From Nematostella vectensis (taxonomy: Eukaryota; Cnidaria; Anthozoa; Actiniaria; Edwardsiidae), in assembly GCF_932526225.1 (NCBI RefSeq), contig NC_064041.1:12699951-12763950 (forward strand): 64,000 bases of DNA, read 5' to 3'. Below, piece after piece: positions 53,846 through 64,000 of this stretch. How positions within the stretch are numbered: position 1 is the first letter of the stretch; each line of letters opens with the position of its first letter. The position numbers and the translations under genes were made by a program. The notes under the pieces are model-generated. The model searched no databases. It had not been told where the DNA came from and saw only the letters and a list, made by a program, of their open reading frames with translations.

Positions 53846-54994
53846 TCAAGCTGGCTGAGGGTCTCGGTGTTTATTTTCCTCAATGTCAGCAGAAGGGTTA
53901 ACCTGGAAAAAGAACATTCGATCAAAATAGGCCACTTCCCCAAGAAATCACGTGACTTATTGAGTGGCAAAGTCACGCCAAAAAATAGAAATGACTGCAG
54001 CCGTCAAGCTAGAGAGCGAAAAGATAAAATCTTTCAAACAAAAAAACCCCTTTCTGACAAATACTGGCTGATTCGTAAGTGCTAAATAAGTTGATTTTTG
54101 TTGCTGTTATTTTGCCGCCAAAATCCAGAGCGCGCGCTATTTTGCCGCCTTAAAAGTCTCGTGTTTTCCTGGTGCAAGTCTCATTTTTAACATTGGACAT
54201 GATCAAAAACAACTTACTGATTGTGGATTGAATATTTCCGAGTCGAGATCTTGAGCTATAAGATGAAAGTTCAATATCGATCTTCTCTTAAAAAAATATG
54301 TACAGGAGGAATAAAACTACGCTAAATCAACATTGAACTACGTTCGCATATTACAAAGGTGTGCCCTCCCCATGCGACCGCAACTAGCTTCGCGCCTTGT
54401 TTTTTATGTGTATAAAGCGGTTTGCGAGCAGTCCTTCGAGTTCATAATACCATAAAAACGTTGAAAACTGATGCCAGAGAAATGCGAGGATACTCCCCCG
54501 CCCACATCCTAACTTCAAACATCCCTTCCCGACCCCTGTTTTCCTCTGCTATCCCACCTTTAAGTAGGCGTCTTTAGCGGTTGATATCACATCTTTGTAT
54601 TCTCTCTTCCAGCCCAGTCTCTCTTGTAGTACTCGCCATTTTTCGGCGGGCGTCTGCTCAATTCCGGTTACTTCACTTTAGGTGTTGATCTTTATATCTA
54701 TGTCATGTTTTAAAACCCAAAAAGGAAATGATTAAAGAGTTAATGTAATGGAAAGGTTGGAAAGTTGGTCTGTGAACTTACCGTTTTCTATATCTTTGAT
54801 GTTTCTCGGGAATACATAAGGGTTGACCTTATCGCCGGGGAGAACATTCTTTAAGATGTACTGCTCCAGCGCAAACACAAACATTCCAGCAAGCAGCAAC
54901 CATTGTTTCTCCTCGCTTGCACCTTGATCGTAATCACTCGAATTCGTCGAACTTTCCGAACTATCTACCTCTTGAATCATTCCAGTTAGTTGTA
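53846..54994 (-). CDS. Unrecognised gene, last three exons
   Basis: Three phase-compatible exons: 54782-54994 (acceptor ctctttccag; begins QLTGMIQEVDSSES), 54558-54670 (VTGIEQTPAEKWRVLQERLG ... AKDAYLK) and 53846-53902 (VNPSADIEENKHRDPQPA, stop). The first exon carries a Ser/Asp-rich stretch, then a hydrophobic segment WLLLAGMFVFALEQYIL that could be a membrane or buried helix, then NPYVFPRNIKDIEN. Composition and splice sites look genuinely coding, but I do not recognise the family. A longer open frame exists over the last exon, but its phase does not fit. Upstream exons lie to the right; 55661-55666 and below is one candidate. Confidence 0.5.
53926..54187. mobile_element. MITE family A, copy 3 (inverted relative to copy 1)
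   Basis: AATAGGCCACTTCCCCAAGA, AATCACGTGAC and GTTGCTGTTATTTTGCCGCC, GCGCGCTATTTTGCC match copy 1 read on the opposite strand. More diverged ends than copy 1. It lies in the intron before the last exon of the unrecognised gene. Confidence 0.7.
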
Positions 54995-55240
54995 CTGGAA
55001 AGAGAAAGGTAGTTTTTTTTTTGAAAAAGTAACGTGATGTCATAAACGGAGTTTGCGCGCGCACAACCTTCCTACCTTAAGGCCCGTCTTAACAAGCAAA
55101 TTTTATGTGGCGAATGTATGTGGCAAATTTTATTGCTTGTGTGGATGAGCAACAAATGTTTGTGCCAAAATTGCGTCAGTAACGATTTCGTACAGATAAA
55201 GACAAGGGTACAATTGAGATGAGATGCTGCAGCGATGGGC

Positions 55241-55405
55241 CGCTGTTATGATGATGATGTTATGATGATGATCTATGATGATGTTATGATGATGATCTAT
55301 GATGATGTTATGATGATGTTATGATGATGATCTATGATGATGTTATGATGATGATCTATGATGATGTTATGATGATGATCTATGATGATGTGATGATGAT
55401 GATCT
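55241..55405. repeat. GATGATGATCTATGATGATGTTAT microsatellite
   Basis: About seven units of roughly 24 bp made of GATGAT words with CTAT and TTAT interruptions. There is no coding evidence. Confidence 0.9.
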
Positions 55406-55499
55406 ATAAAATAGAAAGAACAAAAACAACAGAGAAAATGTTAGGTTAAGGCTTGGAAAAGTCAAAGAGAAGGAACTAGCGACTTATCTTGTTGAAAAG

Positions 55500-55666
55500 T
55501 TTTAATTCTTAAAAGAATAACGGACCTCGATGGATTTCATAACTGTTTCCGTGATTTCTTTTTTCTGTGTTTTACATTTGTTCTCACAATAACATTTCAC
55601 GGCCTTATAGATCACTGAATGTGCGAATACTTGAGACAGGGGTCTACTTATGGAGACTGAGGTATA
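55500..55666 (-). CDS. Possible exon of the unrecognised gene
   Basis: After the acceptor tgtgttcag the frame reads YTSVSISRPLSQVFAHSVIY and CYCENKCKTQKKEITETVMK, a non-repetitive, coding-like sequence. The phase to exon 54782-54994 fits only through a weak donor (gttatt), so assignment is uncertain. It could also be a terminal exon, because a stop follows at 55509 or nearby. Confidence 0.25.
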
Positions 55667-55756
55667 CTGAACACAAAACTTTTCCACAATTTATGTGTCT
55701 CGTCCAAACGGACAAACTTTGATATTTGACAATTATTTGACAAATAAAAACGCACA

Positions 55757-56415
55757 AGGGGTTCTGAGAGTGGTCGCATAAGGGTTTCTGAGAGTGGTCG
55801 TATAAGGAGTTCAGAGAATGGTCGCACAAGGGGTTCTGAGAGTGGTCGTATAAGGGGTTCTGAGAGTGGTCGCATAAGGGGTTCAGAGAATGGTCGCATA
55901 AGGGATTCTGAGAGTTGTCGCATAAGGGGTTCAGAGAATGGTCGCACAAGGGGTTCTGAGAGTGGTCGTAAGGGGTCCTGAGAGTGGTCGCATAAGGGGT
56001 TCTGAGAGTGGTCGCATAAGGGGTTCTGAGAATGGTCGTATAAGGGGTTCTGAGAGTGGTCGTATAAGGGGTCCTGAGAATTGTCGCACAAGGGGTTTTG
56101 AGAATGGTCGCACAAGGGGTTCTGAGGATGGTCGTATAAGGGGTTCTGAGAGTGGTCGTATAAGGGGTCCTGAGAATGGTCGCACAAGGGGTTTTGAGAA
56201 TGGTCGCATAAGGGGTTCTGAGAGTGGTTGTATAAGGGGTCCTGAGAGTGGTCGCATAAGGGGTTCTGAGAATGGTCGCACAAGGGGTTTTGAGAGTGGT
56301 CGCATAAGGGGTTCTGAGAGTGGTCGCAAAAGGGGTTCTGAGAATGGTCGCACAAGGGGTCCTGAGAGTGGTCGCATAAGGGATTCTGAGAGTGGTCGCA
56401 CAAGGGGTTCTGAAT
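55757..56415. repeat. 24-bp VNTR, about 27 copies
   Basis: Unit AGTGGTCGCATAAGGGGTTC TGAG with variants (AATGG, GTATAAGG, GGTCC). Period 24 leaves frames open on both strands (for example SGRIRGSE and its antisense), which explains the long overlapping frames. I see no start context or splice sites that would support translation. Confidence 0.9.
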
Positions 56416-57125
56416 TTGCTGCCTCCGGGAAATTTTGTTTTGAAGGCTTGTTGTACCCAATTCATTATCATTTTTTCTTTGGATCTATCATTGCCTACAT
56501 TGCATCCTTGATGTTGTTCTTTATGGAGTTATATACAAAAAATGAATGCGTTTTAATAGCGCAAATTAACATGGCGAGATGATCCAATGCGCTTCATTTT
56601 TTTATTTTTACGATTTAAAGTCGTCAGTGTGTCGATACGGACTGCTCCACGCAGTTAATAATCATGGGTGTGAGGTATTGTGTACGCACTGCATTTGATG
56701 ATGGTACCAGCGGTTCAACAACAATGTTTGTTGACAAGCCTGCACGGTGCAGAAATATAAGTCGATTTTGAAGCGCTTTCCAGTATTTATTTGTATGTAA
56801 TGAAATTATAACACTCTGGCATATAATAAAGTAGCATCGAACTAAAGCAAGCTACAAATGATATGTTTAATTCCTGACCCTATCAAAAACTGTGTTTCTA
56901 GAAGGCAAATAACCATAAAATAGATTCTTTATGGTGAATCTGCGATATGATATTTGTCCTGTTAAGGATACCTACAGATTAATAAAAGCATAAAATATTT
57001 GGAGTTAATAATTGTCGCCAAACTATGTTCCATACTATCTAAGAAAAGTGTTCATAAATCAATCCAGGTGCAAATGTAACGTGACGCGCTTAACACGTGA
57101 CAAAAACAATTTCGGTAGTCACGTG
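56416..57125. other. Intergenic AT-rich interval, nothing recognised
   Basis: No exon, array or inverted repeat was recognised. It separates the 24-bp VNTR from the stop codon of the ZP-domain gene. Confidence 0.5.
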
Positions 57126-60069
57126 TCACTTGGACGGTCCTTCGTCATCCGTCACACCGCTTTGCTCGTAGGAGGTCACATGACCCATCTGGACAGGCAC
57201 TTCCGGTTTGATTCTCTTCCGGTAAAGGACGAAAACCAAGATGGCGCAGACCACAAGAAACAGACCGCCAAACGTCGCCCCCACCCCCACCAGGGCTGGG
57301 CTCAAGTTGGCACCACCTGGGATAAACATACAATCCTGTCAGCAATTGCTTCCCACCCCTACCAGGACGTGACTCAAATTGGAACCACCTGTGATAAACA
57401 TGCACTTATTACAGTAAATTTCTCCCACCCCTCCCCCCTTCTCCCTAACAGGACGAGCAATAGAGTGTCACCAACTGTGGTATAAACATACAATTGTTGC
57501 ATTGAACATTTTAACTAGTAAATGTGAGTAATGTTTCCCCTACAATTCACTGTCGAGTCTTACCCTGTCCTTTGGTGGAAGCCCTTTTCTTATCTTTTTC
57601 TTCCGCTGCCTTCTTTCTTATGGGCCCCGGTGTGATCTCATACAACATGGAGCCATCAACGACTGTATCACGTCGCACACGGTCACGCATTCCAGTCACG
57701 CTGTCACTAATTCCAGTCACGCTGTCGTGCATTCCAGACTCGATGTGTCGGCGCGCTCTCATTGGTTGAGCACATCCTCTCTGGCAGCGTGAGTCTGAGG
57801 CGTTCGTGTGACACACCATAAGGAAGCAGTGCAGATAGATCACGGGGTGGTTGGCAATGAAGCGGAATGAGCGGATCGTGAACCTCTGCACTCGGTTCAG
57901 CGTGTAGTTATACGTCATCGTGTCGTCCACCGCGCAGCTGGAGATGCATGGAAAATGGTAAAAATCCCCAATCAGCATTTGTACAAAACGAGTACTCACT
58001 GTCTAGGTTTTCTTTAGGGGTGTAGCCTTGTTATCCTGAAAAGAATTTATAGCTAGCGACGAGCGCTTCAGACCAAAATTGCTTGAGACCGCGATTCAAA
58101 CCAAAAATACTGTTTCCACTGTGCAATATGAACTATATACTGTACTGTTATCGTTTAAACAGAAAAATAGAGATGAAGGAATACAAATACGCTTATCATT
58201 TGTAAAAAAAAAAAAAAAAAAAACAAGAATGAAGGCAACATTAGGCCGGGTGCCTGAACCCTGAAACAGCCTTTTTTTGCGACAAAATAAATGTCTTCTT
58301 GGAAAAGGTGTGAAAAATATGCCATTCGACATTGTTAAAAGTTATCCCAGGGTAGAATAGAATAATTCGATGATCGTCGTCCGCTTCTCGCAAATCCTCT
58401 TTCTCTAATAGCAAAACTTACCCATCCTTCACAAAGTCGTACTGAGGCAAGGTGTTCGGTTTGCCTGTGGTGGTCGCACGGCACGTCTCGGCAAACACCA
58501 CGATGTTCGCTGTGGATGACGTCACACTGTACTCCACGTAGAGGGGCTCGTTGAGCGCGATGCTGATTGGATACTCGCGAGACTCGTATGATGAGCTGTA
58601 GCTTTGGTTACGATAGAGAGCCATCTTGAACGTGAAGTTGCCGTACGAGCCTTGCAAATAAGATATTATTTGTGAAAGAGAGGTAATTTTGTTAATTAAA
58701 GGTAAAATTTTATTCACCCCTCTTTATTACCTTCAGACGCCAAGTGCGTGTCCACGAGACTATATGTTGAGTTATTCACTTCACCTCCGAGTTATTCACC
58801 TCCCTTAATTACCTTCAGACGCCATAAAGCTCCCTACGTGGCTGTAGCTTGAGCTACTGACTGTTTGTCTTCGTCCGTAGGAGCAAGTGAACGGAAAGTG
58901 AAAATTCCGTGCTCTAGTTATTCCAGACGAGTTGCGGTCGTCCTCTTCTTTGTAGTACGTGCTGACCTGATGGAAAATGTCAAACCTTGTTAATCAAACA
59001 AAAAAATATAGGACATTTTGCTATTCCATGATAGCTATTCTTTCAAATACAATTTCCGATTAACTGATTTGAGAATACCACATTTTACAACTCTTTTGTT
59101 AAAAAAGTCTCAATAAATAATTACAAAGAATATTTTCTGCTATTTAAGTCAATTGTGCCTATTATTTCTCCGGGGAGTTTTTCCTGAGGCTTGGCACCTA
59201 CAGCGCTTCTAGGGCCGTATAAGAATGAATACCAAAGCCCAATTGTCATTGCTTAATCAAAGTAAATCTTACCACGTTGGTGTAGGTGATGGTGTTGCTG
59301 GTCTGCTGGTGAGTCGTACCGCAGTCGTCCAGACGTGTCCTCAGCACCATGGCGTCACCCTGCACTCGGCCTCGACACTCCTTGTGCCTCAGATGATAGT
59401 CCTGGGGGTCAGAACTGTACACGGTTCTGTCCAACTCGATCTCCATGAAGTTCTCGCCACATGTGATGTTATTACCATAACCTGCCAAGGAGAAGATAGT
59501 TGTCTTCTTTAAATTTCTTTTTTCTTTTAACAGTGTACTTTACATAGTTTTACAGAGTAATTAAAATATGTCAAGAAATAAGAAATATGTCATATGTCAT
59601 TTATATTTATTTCATAATAGTTATTACTGGAATACCAGTGGAAGCTGTTTTGTAAATTGCATTTTTGCCTTTTTCCTAATTTTTCTTGGTCAGAAATCTG
59701 AATAAATTTCTGAATCAATTAAGTACATTTGCCCCTACTTCCACACATTCGAACGGTAGCCATACTGGAATTAATTCAATCGGAGTAAAAACCTAGGGAA
59801 ATATTTTCCCATGCTCACTGGAGGAGTCCCTTCCAGTTTTACGGTAATAATATATTGCCTCAAACCAATTTGTTTCATCTATCATTAAAATAGGGTGTAG
59901 TTAATTTTAACTACATGTCATATTGAGTTTGCCATTAATTCAAGTTGATTGTTACCTGTTTCACATCGCGCTCCAGTATACCCCGGCAGACATGCACATC
60001 GTCCACCTGATTCGTCTATTTGGCACGTGCCTCCATAGTTACAATATCCGCCATTACGGCAATTACTTG
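57126..60069 (-). CDS. EGF and zona pellucida (ZP) domain transmembrane protein, 3' six exons
   Basis: Exons in coding order: 59956-60069, 59273-59481, 58813-58966, 58422-58650, 57564-57937, 57126-57316; phases agree, 423 residues. The first is an EGF-like module with six Cys (CRNGGYCNYGGTC ... GYTGARCETG). The next four form the ZP domain, with ITCGENFMEIELDR at its start and the Cys-rich end FMVCHTNASDSRCQRGC. After it RVRR is a furin-type site, as in ZP proteins that are cleaved before polymerising into extracellular matrices. A transmembrane helix (VGVGATFGGLFLVVCAILVF) and a tail of about 30 residues follow. Upstream exons with the signal peptide are not visible; the sequence to the right is mostly repeats. 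Two of its splice junctions are tandem-duplicated. Confidence 0.88.
57317..57490 (-). repeat. Two extra copies of the ZP gene terminal-exon acceptor
   Basis: On the minus strand TTTATCCCAG|GTGGTGCCAACTTGAG (true) is preceded by TTTATCACAG|GTGGTTCCAATTTGAG at 57388 (72 bp upstream) and by TTTATACCACAG|TTGGTGACAC near 57474. All three keep the AG. Confidence 0.85.
58731..58812 (-). repeat. Extra copy of the ZP gene exon 3' end and donor
   Basis: The exon 58813-58966 ends GGCGTCTGAAG|GTAATTA. 82 bp downstream on the minus strand GGCGTCTGAAG|GTAATAAA recurs, with weaker similarity in the preceding 35 bases. Confidence 0.75.
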
Positions 60070-60239
60070 CTGTAAGTACAAAGGATTCTTAAATCAATTT
60101 ATTTTTTTGGAAATATGCCTTAGTCGCAAATATTCATTGAAATTTCTTTCCTTTACAAAACTTCTACTAATATATTCGATATTAGGCACACAATAGATAA
60201 TATACAAGTAACATGTTAAAGAGCACAATTCACGGCATG

Positions 60240-60425
60240 ACACATGAAACAGGACACAAGAAACAAGACAAAGGACATAATACACAGAACACAAAACATA
60301 GGATGCAAGACACATGGCACAAAACGTAGGACGCAAGACACAGGGGAAATGCTACGGAACCCCAGACCCAACACACAGGATAGAGGACAGGAGACACATG
60401 ACACAGGACACAGGACACAGGACCC
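60240..60425. repeat. ACACAGG-type minisatellite, array 1
   Basis: Degenerate 7-bp words (GACACAG, ACACAAG, GACACAT) in tandem. The Cys/Val/Leu-rich minus frames are repeat translations. Confidence 0.85.
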
Positions 60426-60593
60426 ATCAATTTTAAAAATGGGGAAGAAAGGGGTGGTCACCATTATTACACCTCCACCAGAACAAAAAATATGTATTAA
60501 AACTAATAACTAACGTCTATTTTACAGAACTTCCGTCAAAATATGACTAATGTGCCAATCATTACTAGTAAAAAAATAATTCATTTGTTTTTT

Positions 60594-60788
60594 AAGGCTG
60601 GTTCTCCCTTGGACATAAGCGGAAGCGCAACGCACGTAAATTTCCGATTCTCACTATAACGCAAACGCAAGAGAACGCAACTGCTTGATTTTCTTGCGTT
60701 TGAACTTGTGTTTGAACGATTCTCACTTGTGTTGCGCTTCCGTTTGCGCTTACGCTTGCGCTTGCGTCCTAGTGAGAACCAACCTTTA
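60594..60788. mobile_element. 195-bp foldback MITE
   Basis: Ends AAGGCTGGTTCTCCC and GTGAGAACCAACCTTTAT pair, and the subterminal parts repeat GCGCAAGCGTAAGCG-like words in opposite orientations. No coding capacity. Confidence 0.75.
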
Positions 60789-61027
60789 TAGAGAATTTAT
60801 TAAAATCGACCTTTACGTCAGTGATGTTCTCACTCACTCGCGAATTCAGTTTTCCACCGATCAATGTTAATTTTGTACAGTATTGCAAATTCCAGTCCAA
60901 TTATTTTGATAGATCCCCCAAGGTTATCCTTACCCGAGACTCTTTGTATGATGGATACTCTAGAGGATGTGTGTTTTAGAAATAGCAATAATCCGTAATG
61001 ACTGACCTCCAATCAGTTTTCTATGCT

Positions 61028-61515
61028 ATATTCAGACACAAGACACAGGACACACGTAACAGGGCAAAAGACAGGGCACACCAATAACATGACACATCAC
61101 TAGACACGGGACACAGGACACAAGGTTAAATGACACAGATTACAATACATAAAAGACAGGACAAAGGAAACAAGGCAAAAGACACAGAACACAAAACCAT
61201 CAGACACAGGACACAAGACAGAGCATACAAATAACAAGACAGATCACAAGACACGGGACACAGGGTACAGGACATAAGACAAAGGACACAGGTCGAAAGA
61301 TACAAGCCCCAAATCAAAGGACACAAGATACAGATCACAAGACACAATGCACAAGGCAAAGGACACAAAAAACAAAACACAAGACACAGAACACAGGACA
61401 CAGGACACGGACACAAGACACGGGAAACAGGACACAATACACAAGATACAGGACAAAGAAAATAAGACACAATACACAGATAACAAAACACAAGACACAT
61501 ATCATAAGACACAGG
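61028..61515. repeat. ACACAGG-type minisatellite, array 2 (left part)
   Basis: Long degenerate array of ACACAGGACACAAG words. It continues at 63808-63905 after the inserted 2.3-kb transposon, so the two pieces were once a single array. Confidence 0.85.
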
Positions 61516-61760
61516 GTGTATCACCGCTTAATGTAACAACTGCCGCTTAACGTAACACTAACGCTTAATGTAACAAAATTCGCCGCTTAATGTAACACTA
61601 ACGCTTAATGTAACAAAAATCGCCGCTTAATGTAACAACAAATCAACGCTTTATGTAATAAAGCAGTTAACGCTTAATGTAAAAAATTTTCGACGCTTAA
61701 TGTAATATAGGACTTAACGCTTAATGCAAAAACACTCGACGCTTAAATTTAACTAAGGAC

Positions 61761-62135
61761 GAAAATACTCATATCTCATCATTGAAACATCGTCGGACAA
61801 CCAAACTTGGAGGATGTCATGTAGGTGTCAAGGGGGATGCATAAATAGTGATGTGAGGTGTAACGTCATCGATGACGTCATTAAAACGAAAATACTCATA
61901 TCTCACGATAGAAACATCCTCGGACAGCCAAACTTGGAGGGTGTCATGTAGGTGTCAAGGGGGATGCATAAATAGTGATGTGAGGTGTAACGTCATCGAT
62001 GACGTCATTAAAACGAAGATACTCATATCTCACGATAGAAGCATCCTCGGACAACCAAACTTGGAGGATGTCATGTAGGTGTCAAGGAAGGATAGTCATG
62101 TGATATGTGATGTCACCGAAGAAGTAATTATTAAC
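61761..62135. repeat. 127-bp tandem repeat, left arm of the Foldback-like element
   Basis: Nearly three units starting GAAAATACTCATATCTCACG at 61761, 61888 and 62015. Units one and two end in the block GTCATCGATGACGTCATTAA with a perfect CRE-type TGACGTCA; unit three is incomplete and ends before it. Confidence 0.9.
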
Positions 62136-63140
62136 AAAAATACTCATCATCGGACAATACAAAGAGCAAATTCCTCTTCCACAACATTGTCGAGCCTCGA
62201 ACTTTTCATAACTGCCTCCCCTTGAAAGAGAAGCTGCTTTTTGCCGTCTTCTTCTGCTGCGGGAAACAAATTCCGATTCCTCCAGAATCGAACGCGTGCA
62301 GACTTCTGCGCTCTTCACAGAGGTCGCTAAGTGTTTTATAGGTTTCGTCATCGACGGCTCGCAGTTAGTTTTCGTACAGCATCAGTGGCGCATACTTGCC
62401 AAACAATCGCAGCGATAGCCAAAATAGTCTACCCATTTTGGCAATAAGTTCGCTGTATAGGAGCGCGAGGCCCTATCACTAGGATAACAAGCTCCGGAAG
62501 CTAGCGAAACCGACGGAAGGCTACACAAAGGAAGCGCTATCACGGGTGCTTACTAGAGCGTAACGCTTATTAACTTCTATTAACTTTTGCCAGGATACAT
62601 TACCGTCAAAGAAATGATATGTTTTATCTCTATTTTAGCATCCTTGATTATAGTCAGGATTTGCCTTGGGGGAGGAGTAGGGGAAACGGGGCGGTTCAAC
62701 CATCGGTTTCAAAGTTTAGTCCCTGTACCAGTTAAATTACAAGATACGAAAAAATCCGCAGTTTTGAAAATACACAAAATACTTTTGACTTATTATATAC
62801 TTTTTCGTATTATTTTAGGGGTAGCAGTTTTTGAATCGCAATCGTTCACCGACTTTCTCGCAAGTACTAGCAATGGTCGGACATCCTTGGCTAGTTTAAT
62901 TCGAGTGCTTGGTTCTTTCCGGATCGTCAAATGTTCCTTCAAAATGCTCGGCTCGCAGAAGACAAAAACCCAAAGAGCTCTTAGAATGTAATACCCCGTC
63001 TGTTTAGCGTTATTTTTAGAGATGATCAAAAGAAAAGGCCTTCTAAGACACCTCAATCACGTTATTCATTCTCAATTTAAGAGGGTTTAACAGGAAGTTT
63101 GCCGGTAAACCCTAAGGGACGACAGATTTTCGGCAGATTT

Positions 63141-63660
63141 TGACCTCAAGAAAACTTGTCCTAAGTTTGGTCGTGTCACAACTCTCGTAGCTTAAGACAT
63201 GATTTTTCCTTGTTATGATGTCGTAATCATTGACTTCATGTCACGTGTCCATTTTGCTGGACCCCCTTGACCTCAAGAAAACTTGGCCTAAGTTTGGTCG
63301 TGTCACAACTCTCGTAGCTAAGGATATGATTTTCCTAGTTCTGATGACGTCATTAATGACGTAATGTCACGTGTTCCATTTGTTGACCCTCCCTTGACCT
63401 CAAGACAACTTGTACTAAGTTTGGTCGGGTCACAACTCTCGTAGCCCAAGATATGATTTTCCTAGTTTTGATGACGTAATCAATGGCGTCATGAATGACG
63501 TCATGTCACGTGTCCATTTTGCTGGACCCCCCTTGACCTCAAGAAAACTTGGCCTAAGTTTGGTCGTGCCACAACTCCCGTAGCTCAAGATATTGATATT
63601 CGTATTTGTGATGACGACTAGACGACTAACCCTAAGTTTGATTGTCTTGCGAATTTTTCT
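63141..63660. repeat. 127-139 bp tandem repeat, right arm of the Foldback-like element
   Basis: Four units starting TGACCTCAAGAAAACTTG at 63141, 63268, 63395 and 63534. Read in reverse complement they share AAAATCATATCT, ACCAAACTT and GGTCAAGGGGG with the left-arm unit, so the arms are diverged inverted copies. Units contain TCACGTG and TGACGTCA or TGACGTAA. Confidence 0.85.
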
Positions 63661-63807
63661 TTCGAAATCTATCAAAATTCTATATCCAAGTTCATGGTTA
63701 TTACATTAAGCGTCGAGTGTTCTTGCATTAAGCGTTAAGTCCGTTATAACATTAAGCGTTGAAAATGTGTTACATTAAGCGTTAACTGTTGTTAACTGGT
63801 GATACAC

Positions 63808-63905
63808 AGGGCAGGGCGCAAGACACAGGAAACAAAATACAGGTTGAAATACACAAGACTAAGGACACAGGACAGAAGAGACTAAACACACAAAACAAGG
63901 ACACC
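63808..63905. repeat. ACACAGG-type minisatellite, array 2 (right part)
   Basis: Continuation of 61028-61515 (GCAAGACACAGGAAACAA, ACTAAGGACACAGGACAG). Beyond 63905 nothing is recognised. Confidence 0.8.
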
Positions 63906-64000
63906 AAAGAACAGTAGCGAGTTTGGAGAATTTGTTGCGCAGTCAACAATTTTAAAGTCAGCTTTTTCATTCAATGTTTACTTGTTACTTTTTTAACGGA

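Larger units (their letters stand above)
61516..63807. mobile_element. 2.3-kb Foldback-like DNA transposon with composite inverted repeats
   Basis: Termini GTGTATCACC and GGTGATACAC. Inside each end is a cluster of short CGCTTAATGTAAC repeats (61520-61745, and inverted at 63690-63785), sharing GACTTAACGCTTAATGCAA. Further in are 127-bp tandem arrays, at 61761-62135 and, inverted, at 63141-63660. A possible 3-bp AGG duplication lies at both borders. The core 62136-63140 has small frames but no transposase I can recognise. The architecture resembles Drosophila FB/Galileo elements by structure only. Confidence 0.8.

Noticed and set aside
53659-53976. A 105-residue minus-strand frame (KINTETLSQLDVHKAFEH...)
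   Set aside because: Its phase does not fit the preceding exon 54558-54670, while the alternative frame gives a clean phase-0 terminal exon; the longer frame extends into a MITE.
55938-56582. A 214-residue plus-strand protein
   Set aside because: Almost all of it is the 24-bp VNTR; no independent coding sequence, start context or splice sites.
60240-61515. Cys/Val/Leu-rich minus-strand proteins over the ACACAGG arrays
   Set aside because: Pure repeat translations with no domain content.
62082-62991. A transposase in the core of the Foldback-like element
   Set aside because: Frames of 89 and 134 residues on opposite strands show no DDE/D spacing or known DNA-binding motif that I can recognise.

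Overview
The window is eukaryotic: densely spliced genes with GT-AG introns, short exons, about 60% A+T, many miniature DNA transposons and minisatellites, and one non-LTR retrotransposon. The gene structures and repeat types best fit a cnidarian, probably an anthozoan such as a sea anemone or coral. I infer this from family knowledge; no search was run.

Layout. (1) 399-24693, minus strand: a 25-exon gene that I rebuilt exon by exon and identify as FIRRM (C1orf112), the partner of the AAA+ ATPase FIGNL1 in RAD51 control. Its last exons lie left of the window, and its first exon was not found. (2) 9235-13092, plus strand: a two-exon rhodopsin-class GPCR nested inside one FIRRM intron. Its third intracellular loop is about 650 residues long and is built largely of 14-residue repeats. 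(3) 24779 to about 27960: a CR1/L2-like LINE on the minus strand in the 5' part of FIRRM. (4) 29568-52652, plus strand: a complete 43-exon DNMT1 coding sequence of 1567 residues, with PIP box, RFTS, CXXC, two BAH domains, a Gly-Lys linker and the methyltransferase. It is head to head with FIRRM. (5) 53846-54994, minus: the last three exons of a gene I do not recognise. (6) 57126-60069, minus: the 3' six exons of an EGF plus zona pellucida (ZP) transmembrane protein. (7) 60240-63905: minisatellites, one of them split by a 2.3 kb Foldback-like transposon.

The most unusual pattern is that exon-intron junctions are repeatedly tandem-duplicated. Eight junctions in three unrelated genes have extra copies of the splice site plus adjoining exon. 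One gives a potential in-frame 30-residue insertion in the DNMT1 catalytic domain. Another has been amplified into a minisatellite of about eight copies. Elsewhere repeats amplify polypyrimidine-CAG tracts or AATAAA signals.

FIRRM (recombination control) and DNMT1 (maintenance methylation) are both S-phase chromatin genes in other animals, so a shared bidirectional promoter near 29 kb is plausible but not shown.
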